DNA of 12,223 nt from Clostridia bacterium (GTDB lineage Bacteria > Bacillota_A > Clostridia > Christensenellales > Borkfalkiaceae), in NCBI GenBank assembly GCA_017399665.1, contig JAFQBR010000340.1, positions 1 through 12,223 on the forward strand, read 5' to 3'. Each line of letters opens with the position of its first letter. Positions within the stretch are counted from its first letter, which is position 1. Both the position numbers and the translations under genes were made by a program. Below are positions 1 to 5,271 of this stretch, in pieces. Under the pieces are notes generated by a model. It was not told the DNA's origin. It searched no databases and saw only the letters and a program-made list of their open reading frames with translations.

Positions 1-945
1 ACCGTATTATTCAATAAGTTCACAGCACTTAATGTTGGCGACGTATTCCAGTACGAAAAGGGAACGGACGGATATTGGTATGACAATGACGGCAATAAGG
101 TTGAAGGCATAATTGGCAAGTTCTGTGATTATACCTTAAATCAGGTACAAAACGAATTTGACGATATTATTAAAGACTTCACGTTAGGCGAAGTAATTGT
201 TCATAGTGGTAATTCAAACATCCTAACATTACTTGAAGACGTTAAGATTGAGGACCTTGAAATAGCTATTGAAAACATGTACGTAGGCGAAATCATGGGT
301 TACAGCTACTATATGGACGGAGCAACACCCGTTTGGTATAAAGATGCTGATAACGATCAAAACTGTGACGCAGGCGAAGATGAAATCGATACTATGATAG
401 AAGTAATTGCTGGTTACAAGGTATCTGAACTTTCAGACAGCACGTTCAGCGGTAGCTTAATTAATAGCATCTCTGCAAAACTAACGCTTAAAGATTTAGG
501 TATCAAGAGAAGCGACTCAACAATCTTCCAAGTATTTGCAACGGACGAAGAATTTGAATCACTAACTATCGATACCTTACCTGATGCTCTAGCTAGCAAG
601 TTTAGCGGTGACATGAAGCTATCAATGTTACAGACGATCGGAATGTACACCTTTGATGACGGAGCAAAAGATATGATTGTTAAGTTAACAGGTAAAGCTT
701 GGGAAAACATTACCGTTAACCATTGCTTCGAATCAGTATTCGGTCTTGGTGCAGATTCACCCGTTTCAACACTTGAAAAGCTTGGAATGTACACCTTCAC
801 AGCTACTCAGAAGACTGCAATAGTTGCACTTTACAACTCAACCAAAGCCGACGACGCTCCTGTAAGAACTTGGGAATCATTAACAGTTTCAGAATTCTTG
901 AATACAGTTATGAGTAAAGTCCCCGGTTCTGGTAGCGGTACCTAA
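1..945 (+). CDS. 3' end of a large repeat-containing protein of unknown function (partial)
   Basis: The frame is open from base 1 to the TAA at 943-945 and gives 314 residues, so the real start lies upstream of the window and the internal ATG at 277 is not the start. I do not recognise a family. The visible part is acidic and built of diverged repeats. One pair reads VGDVFQYEKGTDGYWYDNDG near residue 15 and VGEIMGYSYYMDGATPVWYK near residue 94. Another pair is centred on IGMYTFDDGAKDMIVKL and LGMYTFTATQKTAIVAL (about residues 214 and 262). It ends in a short Gly/Ser tail (PGSGSGT) with no hydrophobic anchor or sorting motif. The alternating beta-like and short helical repeats suggest an exported or surface modular protein, but no signal peptide can be seen because the N-terminus is missing. 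The following promoter belongs to the next operon. I am confident it is coding; the function is unknown. Confidence 0.85.
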   Translation, partial: TVLFNKFTALNVGDVFQYEKGTDGYWYDNDGNKVEGIIGKFCDYTLNQVQNEFDDIIKDFTLGEVIVHSGNSNILTLLEDVKIEDLEIAIENMYVGEIMGYSYYMDGATPVWYKDADNDQNCDAGEDEIDTMIEVIAGYKVSELSDSTFSGSLINSISAKLTLKDLGIKRSDSTIFQVFATDEEFESLTIDTLPDALASKFSGDMKLSMLQTIGMYTFDDGAKDMIVKLTGKAWENITVNHCFESVFGLGADSPVSTLEKLGMYTFTATQKTAIVALYNSTKADDAPVRTWESLTVSEFLNTVMSKVPGSGSGT

Positions 946-955
946 AAAAATTAAT

Positions 956-971
956 ACTGTTACAAAACAGT
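956..971. repeat. Small inverted repeat abutting the rpsF promoter
   Basis: ACTGTT at 956-961 and AACAGT at 966-971 form a 6-bp inverted repeat with a 4-nt loop. The right arm shares its last T with the -35 box of the rpsF promoter. There is no T-run after it, so it is a poor terminator for the upstream gene. It could be a protein-binding site or chance. Confidence 0.35.
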
Positions 972-999
972 TGACAAAATTAACTTAAAATGGTATACT
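971..999 (+). promoter_or_regulatory. Sigma-A-type promoter of rpsF-ssb-rpsR
   Basis: A perfect -35 TTGACA (971-976) and a near-consensus -10 TATACT (994-999) are separated by the optimal 17 bp. Transcription would begin near 1005-1007, giving a leader of about 150 nt before the rpsF start codon. This is among the strongest-looking promoters in the window, as expected for ribosomal protein genes. Confidence 0.85.
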
Positions 1000-1001
1000 T
1001 G

Positions 1002-1140
1002 CCTTTGGCGTGTGTGAAAAACGCCAAGGGCAGGGAATAACCTGACCAAAATAGCTACGGGAAACCGTTGTTATAAGCTTAAAAGGCAAACCTTGCTTGC
1101 GAGGAATGTAAAACGATGAAAACGCAAGCCGATTAAGACC
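1002..1140 (+). promoter_or_regulatory. Structured mRNA leader of rpsF, candidate S6:S18 autoregulatory element
   Basis: The leader can form at least three hairpins. The first pairs CCTTTGGCG (1002-1010) with CGCCAAGGG (1022-1030), although its outer bases may lie just before the transcription start. The second is ACGG-GAAA-CCGT (1057-1068), a GNRA-capped stem enclosed by AGCT (1053-1056) pairing with AGCT (1076-1079) across a 7-nt one-sided bulge. The third pairs GCTTGCG (1095-1101) with CGCAAGC (1123-1129) and is followed at once by CCG. In many bacteria the S6:S18 complex binds an rpsF leader motif containing a CCG trinucleotide and represses translation. The position fits that role, but I cannot match the consensus by eye. 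The shine-Dalgarno AGGAGG lies just after it, at 1141-1146. Confidence 0.5.
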
Positions 1141-1156
1141 AGGAGGTAAAAAAATC

Positions 1157-1441
1157 ATGACGAAGTACGAAATGCTTTACATTATCTCAACAAAAGTTGA
1201 AGATGAAGCGAAAGATGCAATCATTGCAAAATTCGAAGGTATTGTAACAGCAGCAGGCGGTACAGTTGTTAGCACAGATAAGTGGGGTGTTAGAAAGCTC
1301 GCTTACGCTATCAACTATCAAACTGAAGGCTACTACGTTCTTATGACATTCGAATGTGACCCCAGCATTATCGCGGAAATTACCCGTGTTGCAGGTATCA
1401 CCGAAGGTATGTTAAGACAAATGGTAACTAAAGTTGCTTAA
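1157..1441 (+). CDS. rpsF: 30S ribosomal protein S6
   Basis: S6 is a small-subunit ribosomal protein that binds 16S rRNA on the platform as a heterodimer with S18. The 94-residue product has the usual family length and sequence pattern: an N-terminal KYEMLYIIS strand, a KWGVRKLAYAI segment near residues 42-52, a YYVLMTFEC strand, and a C-terminal ITEGMLRQMV stretch. The start is supported by AGGAGG at 1141-1146, about ten bases upstream of the ATG. It is the first gene of the operon with ssb and rpsR, a classic bacterial arrangement, and is driven by the promoter at 971-999. The long structured leader suggests translational feedback. There are no anomalies in the protein. The identification is very secure. 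Confidence 0.97.
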   Translation: MTKYEMLYIISTKVEDEAKDAIIAKFEGIVTAAGGTVVSTDKWGVRKLAYAINYQTEGYYVLMTFECDPSIIAEITRVAGITEGMLRQMVTKVA

Positions 1442-1486
1442 TTTTAAGTTACACATCCAAAAAGAAAAATCTACAGAGGAATAAAG

Positions 1487-1903
1487 ATGAACAAAGTATA
1501 TCTTATCGGAAATTTAACACGCGATCCCGAACTAAGTGAAACCCCTAACGGAATTGCTCTTTGCCGTTTTTCAATTGCCGTAAACCGCAACTATTCAAGT
1601 AGCGACGGCGAACGTCAAACAGATTTCTTTAATATTACTGTTTGGAGAACGCAGGCAGAAAATTGTGGCAGATACCTTAAAAAAGGTAGCAAAGTAGCAG
1701 TTGTAGGCAGCTTACAAAACCGCACTTACGAAGATAAGGACGGCAACAAGCGCACAGTTACGGATATCGTAGCAAACGAAGTGGAATTTCTATCCTCAAA
1801 AGGATCAGGAGACGGCCAAGAAGAAGAAATTCGTCCCATGGCAAGATCTGGCAAAAAGCCCGAGCTTGAAGTTATGGCAGACGACGACCAATTACCCTTC
1901 TGA
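1487..1903 (+). CDS. ssb: Single-stranded DNA-binding protein
   Basis: SSB coats single-stranded DNA in replication, repair and recombination and recruits partner enzymes through its C-terminal tip. The 138-residue protein has an N-terminal OB fold covering roughly residues 1-105, opening with MNKVYLIGNLTRDPEL and including FFNITVWRTQAENC and LKKGSKVAVVGSL. A short polar linker follows, and then the diagnostic acidic tip DDDQLPF at 132-138. The linker is short compared with E. coli or Bacillus SSB, giving a compact protein. The start is supported by AGAGGA at 1475-1480. It lies 45 bp after rpsF in the standard rpsF-ssb-rpsR order. The fragment is complete and looks fully functional. Confidence 0.96.
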   Translation: MNKVYLIGNLTRDPELSETPNGIALCRFSIAVNRNYSSSDGERQTDFFNITVWRTQAENCGRYLKKGSKVAVVGSLQNRTYEDKDGNKRTVTDIVANEVEFLSSKGSGDGQEEEIRPMARSGKKPELEVMADDDQLPF

Positions 1904-1991
1904 TTTAACAAACCTTCGCTTTGCTTTTTCCTCGCTTTAGCTATGATTTTAGGCGGGGTAGGGTGTTTTTGCGCCAAAAAGCAGGCAAAAG

Positions 1992-2026
1992 CGCACCATT
2001 TTGGTGCGGTGTAAACCCAATGGGTT
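1992..2026. repeat. Two adjacent hairpins in the ssb-rpsR gap
   Basis: The 153-bp gap between ssb and rpsR is longer than usual for this operon and holds two compact palindromes. CGCACCA (1992-1998) pairs with TGGTGCG (2002-2008) over a 3-nt loop, and AACCC (2014-2018) pairs with GGGTT (2022-2026). Neither has a following T-run, so they are not obvious terminators. They sit just upstream of the rpsR ribosome binding site (AAGGAG, 2043-2048). They could be mRNA processing or stability elements, or a local regulator of S18 synthesis. Confidence 0.5.
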
Positions 2027-2056
2027 AAAATTCAAATATCATAAGGAGAAATAAAA

Positions 2057-2350
2057 ATGGAAGAAAATACTGTTAACACAGCTGCTCCTGCTACGGAAGC
2101 TCCTGCTGCCGCAGCACCTGCAAAAAAATCTTTTAAAAGAGTTAGCAAGAAAAAAGTATGTCAATTCTGTATCGAAAAAGCAACAGCTATCGATTATAAA
2201 GAAGTTGGCAAACTTAAAAAATACGTTACAGAAAAGGGTAAAATGCTCCCCAGACGTATGACAGGCGTATGCGCAAAGCACCAAAGAATGCTTGCAGAAG
2301 CTGTTAAAAGAGCAAGAATCGTTGCACTTCTTCCCTTCAAGGGCGAATAA
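2057..2350 (+). CDS. rpsR: 30S ribosomal protein S18 (C+ form)
   Basis: S18 binds 16S rRNA in the small-subunit platform together with S6. The 97-residue protein has a conserved core from about residue 30 ([13 protein letters not shown]) through [12 protein letters not shown] and [16 protein letters not shown] to [10 protein letters not shown]. It keeps a four-residue metal-binding set, Cys35, Cys38, Cys72 and His75, so it is the C+ version; many bacteria have lost these cysteines. The N-terminus carries an extension of about 25 residues rich in Ala and Pro before the core, not seen in short S18 proteins. AAGGAG at 2043-2048 supports the start. It is the last gene of the rpsF operon and is followed by a strong terminator. 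The identification is secure. Confidence 0.97.
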   Translation: MEENTVNTAAPATEAPAAAAPAKKSFKRVSKKKVCQFCIEKATAIDYKEVGKLKKYVTEKGKMLPRRMTGVCAKHQRMLAEAVKRARIVALLPFKGE

Positions 2351-2373
2351 TTTGCAACTGCAATAAAAAAACA

Positions 2374-2402
2374 ACGCGTTACTTAAAGTAGCGCGTTTTT
2401 TT
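2374..2402 (+). terminator. Intrinsic terminator of the rpsF-ssb-rpsR operon
   Basis: ACGCGTTACT (2374-2383) pairs with AGTAGCGCGT (2387-2396) over a TAA loop, 10 bp with one G-T pair, followed by a run of T from 2396 to 2402 and more T to 2407. An A-run at 2364-2371 precedes the stem. It lies 23 bp after the rpsR stop. Confidence 0.92.
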
Positions 2403-2407
2403 GTTTT

Positions 2408-2626
2408 GGCTCTGTCACAACAAAGGGTTGATAAAAGAAGTTTTATATACTTCGTAATAGTTTGTTATTTGCAAATTTTTACAATTCCAACGTACGGCAA
2501 GTACGCTCTTTTACAAAAATTTACAAATGCTTGACATCTCTTACTCGCATCTAAAAACTTCTTTTGGTTTTTATCTAAAGTAATTTTATCCCTTTAAAAA
2601 AATCAACCATTGTTTGTGACATCGCC
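2408..2626. mobile_element. Nested 219-bp palindrome, MITE-like element
   Basis: The ends are imperfect inverted repeats: GGC-N2-TGTCACAA (2408-2420) matches the complement of TTGTGACA-N2-GCC (2614-2626), and GGTTGAT (2426-2432) matches ATCAACC (2602-2608). Inside, AAAAGAAGTTTT (2433-2444) pairs perfectly with AAAACTTCTTTT (2554-2565), leaving a 36-nt bulge on the right arm only. Next, 2467-2483 pairs 14 of 17 with 2512-2528. At the centre CGTAC (2491-2495) pairs with GTACG (2501-2505) around GGCAA. The element sits in the T-tail of the rpsR terminator and codes for nothing. Flanking bases are T-runs, so a target duplication cannot be judged. The termini resemble those of non-autonomous transposon derivatives. 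A large structured RNA is the alternative. Confidence 0.5.
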
Positions 2627-2826
2627 TTTTTATATTAAAAATTAAGTAATTTATAATGATTATCTAAAGGTTAGTTAACCGCCTTATAGCCCTACTTTTA
2701 AATATCTTTTCACTTTTGTTTTGTTATTTTTGTGGCGATTTTTTAATAAAAACAGGTAAAAAATGTCCTTCTTGAGATTGTTTTTACTATTTTTACATTA
2801 AATTTTGTTAAAAAGTGCCCATATAA

Positions 2827-2839
2827 GTCGATTATCGAC
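2827..2839. promoter_or_regulatory. Perfect 13-bp palindrome, candidate operator
   Basis: GTCGAT (2827-2832), T, ATCGAC (2834-2839) is a perfect odd palindrome with unusually high GC for its surroundings. It lies about 160 bp upstream of the promoter at 3002-3030. It is too short for a terminator and fits a dimeric repressor or activator site, but its target is unknown. Confidence 0.3.
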
Positions 2840-2946
2840 ATTTAAAAGGAAAACTCAAATATCAAAATATAAGGAATTTTCAAGTTGAATATTTGTTTTG
2901 TCTTTTGATGTTGTTTTTTACAAAAAGATAGGACAAAACTCAAACG

Positions 2947-2965
2947 TTTACTCTTAAAGAGTAAA
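2947..2965. promoter_or_regulatory. Perfect 19-bp palindrome upstream of the operon promoter
   Basis: TTTACTCTT (2947-2955), A, AAGAGTAAA (2957-2965) is a perfect inverted repeat ending 36 bp before the -35 box of the toroid-KGG-TIR promoter, a usual position for an activator site. It is AT-rich, so as a hairpin it would be weak; a DNA-level binding site is more likely. Confidence 0.4.
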
Positions 2966-3001
2966 AAATGCAAAAAGGAGAAAGTTAAATTAAGTTTGGG
3001 C

Positions 3002-3030
3002 TTGACTTTAAGGGCTTTATAGTATATAAT
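3002..3030 (+). promoter_or_regulatory. Sigma-A-type promoter of the toroid-KGG-TIR operon
   Basis: TTGACT at 3002-3007 and a perfect TATAAT at 3025-3030 are 17 bp apart. Transcription would start near 3037, leaving an untranslated leader of about 100 nt. GGGCTT occurs twice as a direct repeat, just before and overlapping the -35 (2998-3003) and in the spacer (3012-3017). Confidence 0.8.
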
Positions 3031-3078
3031 AAAAATTAAGTTATTTATATAATAGGGTAGTTTTGAGAAAAAAGCCCT
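3011..3078. promoter_or_regulatory. Split inverted repeat bracketing the transcription start
   Basis: AGGGCTTT (3011-3018), in the spacer between the -35 and -10 boxes, is exactly complementary to AAAGCCCT (3071-3078) in the leader. The centres are 60 bp apart, near six helical turns, which would suit a repressor bound to both sites across the start point. The left copy is not in the transcript, so an RNA hairpin is unlikely. Confidence 0.35.
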
Positions 3079-3083
3079 AAAAA

Positions 3084-3114
3084 ACAGTAAAAAAATAGTA
3101 AAAATTAGCAAAAA
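3084..3114 (+). repeat. Three phased A-tract repeats in the operon leader
   Basis: CAGTAAAAAAA (3084-3094), TAGTAAAAAT (3095-3104) and TAGCAAAAAT (3105-3114) are tandem variants with periods of 11 and 10 bp. A-tracts in helical phase bend DNA, so this may shape promoter architecture. It could also be simple slippage. It ends 13 bp before the ribosome binding site. Confidence 0.45.
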
Positions 3115-3139
3115 TCACTTTTTATGTAGGAGATAAAAG

Positions 3140-5254
3140 ATGAGAAAGAGCGCAGAAGTTTTAACAAGAGAAAAGGTTCTTAGTTTGGCGTTAGAAACAA
3201 AGCAAGCGTTAATTGCAGAATGGACAAAGTGCGGCGAGAAGTTTACAGATAAAAACTATTATACCGCAGAAGGTCTTCACCCTCAAGCGGTAGGTCTTGC
3301 ATCCTTACTGCTAATGTCTATTGTTTTTGGCGAAGAAAAGAAGGTTTTTCCCGAAAGCGAAAAGGCAGAAAACAACAGAAGACTTTGCAAAATGCTTACC
3401 GATATGGTAGACACTGTTGAGCGCGAAGGTTATTCTATTTCTCCATATAAATCAGCAGAAGCAACCAAAGATTTGTTTGGTACTTTTGGTTATACGGATA
3501 TTGCAACTTGGGTATTTTCTACCGGCGTGCTTGCTCGCTATGCAAGCAGAAAGGGCTCGCTTACTTTAGATAAGGGGCTTGAAGAAAGACTTTTAGTTAC
3601 AACTGCAAAATCTTTAAAGGCTATAATTGAAGGTCAAAGGGAAGATGGCTCTTGGGGCTTTAGACTTGACGGCGAAAGTGCCAGATCATTATTCTTTACT
3701 TACGGCGTAAGCGCTGCCGTTAACGATTTCTATAACTACGTAATGGGTAACATTGAACAGGTAGAAAAGGAAAATGAAACGGAGCTTTTAGGGGATGCAA
3801 AGGATAACAAGCTTATTGCATACTTAAACGGCGAGGGCGGTTTTGAAGACGTTGAAAAGGTAATGGATGAGGTTAAGGCTAAAATGCAAAGCTACCTTAT
3901 TAAGGAATGCTTACCTCTTCTTCCCAAGGTTGCGTCATGCGCAAAGCTTACCGAAGAGGAAAACGCTATTTTAGGCGTTGGTAAGCAATCTACTGCAGAA
4001 TTTGACCTTAACTACGTTAACCTTTACTATGCTTATTATCTAATCGATATGTTTATCGGTACGGAGTCAGATAAGCGCTATAAAGAAATCGTTTCAAATC
4101 CCGAAGAATTTGAAGAACTTAAAAATTACTACGGTGTAAATTCCGCGCGCGAAGAACAACGTTTTTCTATTGAAGATAACTATTATTTCTTCAAAGAAAA
4201 CGGCGGAGAAAACGCAATTAGTCTTTGCGAAGATTATATAGAACAGGCAATTCACGCAACAAGAACTAACTTCTTAAACGCAACAAGAACGGGCTTTGAG
4301 TTTTGGGATGGAACAAACTCTGAATTAGACGTTGAGTTTATTATGCCAGATGATGCAAAGGAGGCTTACACGGTAAGACAGCTTGTTAAGCGCGCTAACG
4401 TAAGCTTAAAAGAGCCCATCTTAGTTCCTATGGCACTACGTGTTAACATTCAATATTGCTACTATATCTCTAAGCAGATGGATAAGGTGGTAGACGATTT
4501 ATTCGATACCATTGCAAACGATAGATACATGGGCGAATCAAACGGCGAGTGCATTCACGGGCTTTGGGATAACTTAAGTTACAACCTACTTATCACCGAA
4601 CGCGCTATTGAAGCAATGATTGACGCATACGACTACGTTTGTATGTTTGAAAAGGAAGAAGGCGCAAAAGCAGAAGGACAAAGCGTTGGAGTTATTGACG
4701 AATGCGTTGCAAAAATGATTGATGCCCGCGTTGAAAAGGCAATGAAAAACTGCTTAAGCTCTGAAGCTGTTGCAAAGCTTGTTGAAAAAGAGGTTGAAAA
4801 ACGTCTTGCTAACGTTAAGGTTGAAGCAAAGAGCGCAAAAGCAACAGCCAGCGCACCTGCTGAAATTACCGATAAGCAAATTATTGAAAAAATACAGTAT
4901 ATTACAGACGCTTTAGAATACGGCGTTCCCAGATGCGAGGGCGAAGACGTTAGCGAGGGCGAGGTTTTGGCTCACGAAATGATTAATCTATTTAACGCAA
5001 TGCAAAAGGGCGCGTGGAGAACGGCTATTGCAAAACAGCGCTTCCTTGCTAAAACTGAAGGTAGCGACGGCGACGAGCTATTTAGCATAGAAGAACGCAA
5101 GTTCCGCGAATATAGCGAAAACGCAGTTAATATGGTTAAAGCATTTGAAACACGCTTCCCCAACTTATTCGGGGCAATAGTAAACGACGTTTCAAGAAAC
5201 GACGAAAAATACTTAATAGATTTATACAATGCGCTAAAAAGCGTAAACAAGTAA
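3140..5254 (+). CDS. Large helical protein with terpene-cyclase-like alpha/alpha-toroid signatures
   Basis: The 704-residue product has no signal peptide or membrane segment and is predicted cytosolic. Several segments resemble repeats of the terpene cyclase/prenyltransferase alpha/alpha toroid: YTDIATWVFSTGVLARY (118-134), a QW-like GQREDGSWGF (165-174) followed by a SLFFTYGVSAAVNDFY helix (183-198), an aromatic helix at 291-306, and GLWDNLSYNLLITERAIEA (474-492). I see no DXDDTA cyclase motif. A DDLFD string at 452-456 resembles an aspartate-rich motif but stands alone, so catalysis is doubtful and a binding or scaffold role is likelier. A charged Lys/Glu/Ala linker (about 505-577) leads to a C-terminal helical domain (578-704). 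AGGAG at 3128-3132 sets the start. It is first in a three-gene operon, 17 bp before the KGG ATPase. The toroid call is from motifs only; the role is inferred. Confidence 0.6.
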   Translation: MRKSAEVLTREKVLSLALETKQALIAEWTKCGEKFTDKNYYTAEGLHPQAVGLASLLLMSIVFGEEKKVFPESEKAENNRRLCKMLTDMVDTVEREGYSISPYKSAEATKDLFGTFGYTDIATWVFSTGVLARYASRKGSLTLDKGLEERLLVTTAKSLKAIIEGQREDGSWGFRLDGESARSLFFTYGVSAAVNDFYNYVMGNIEQVEKENETELLGDAKDNKLIAYLNGEGGFEDVEKVMDEVKAKMQSYLIKECLPLLPKVASCAKLTEEENAILGVGKQSTAEFDLNYVNLYYAYYLIDMFIGTESDKRYKEIVSNPEEFEELKNYYGVNSAREEQRFSIEDNYYFFKENGGENAISLCEDYIEQAIHATRTNFLNATRTGFEFWDGTNSELDVEFIMPDDAKEAYTVRQLVKRANVSLKEPILVPMALRVNIQYCYYISKQMDKVVDDLFDTIANDRYMGESNGECIHGLWDNLSYNLLITERAIEAMIDAYDYVCMFEKEEGAKAEGQSVGVIDECVAKMIDARVEKAMKNCLSSEAVAKLVEKEVEKRLANVKVEAKSAKATASAPAEITDKQIIEKIQYITDALEYGVPRCEGEDVSEGEVLAHEMINLFNAMQKGAWRTAIAKQRFLAKTEGSDGDELFSIEERKFREYSENAVNMVKAFETRFPNLFGAIVNDVSRNDEKYLIDLYNALKSVNK

Positions 5255-5271
5255 TAATTGGGAGATAGGTT

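Larger units (their letters stand above)
2627..3001. other. Gene-free AT-rich stretch before the toroid-KGG-TIR operon
   Basis: I see no credible gene here on either strand. The sequence is strongly AT-rich and full of homopolymer runs. The only long reading frame, on the minus strand (2842-3111), gives a low-complexity Phe/Leu/Lys-rich product with no start signal. What it does hold is two odd palindromes (2827-2839 and 2947-2965) and one copy of an AT-rich direct repeat (2636-2655), listed separately. This is about 375 bp of likely regulatory or horizontally shuffled spacer. Confidence 0.6.
2636..3049 (+). repeat. Direct repeat, two 20-bp copies flanking the upstream spacer
   Basis: TAAAAATTAAGTAATTTATA at 2636-2655 recurs at 3030-3049 with one change (19 of 20 identical). 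The first copy starts 10 bp after the MITE-like palindrome. The second begins at the last base of the -10 box of the operon promoter and covers the expected transcription start. Low complexity means chance is possible. Confidence 0.35.

Noticed and set aside
414..800. 128-residue minus-strand frame within the first gene
   Set aside because: It is antisense to a well-formed repeat-coding frame; the product has no recognisable pattern and no start signal.
2039..2374. Minus-strand frame opposite rpsR
   Set aside because: It mirrors the unmistakable S18 gene and yields a Cys/Phe-rich nonsense product.
2408..2626. Complete insertion sequence
   Set aside because: Only about 219 bp, with no transposase reading frame inside; at most a non-autonomous element.
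2842..3111. 89-residue minus-strand reading frame in the AT-rich spacer
   Set aside because: Low-complexity Phe/Leu/Lys/Ile product, no ribosome binding site, and it runs antisense across the clear promoter at 3002-3030.
3084..3114. CRISPR-like array
   Set aside because: The tandem units are 10-11 bp and A-rich with no spacers, and no cas genes are present.
3140..5254. Functional squalene-hopene or other terpene cyclase
   Set aside because: Only a single QW-like motif and no DXDDTA motif are visible, and no isoprenoid genes are nearby.
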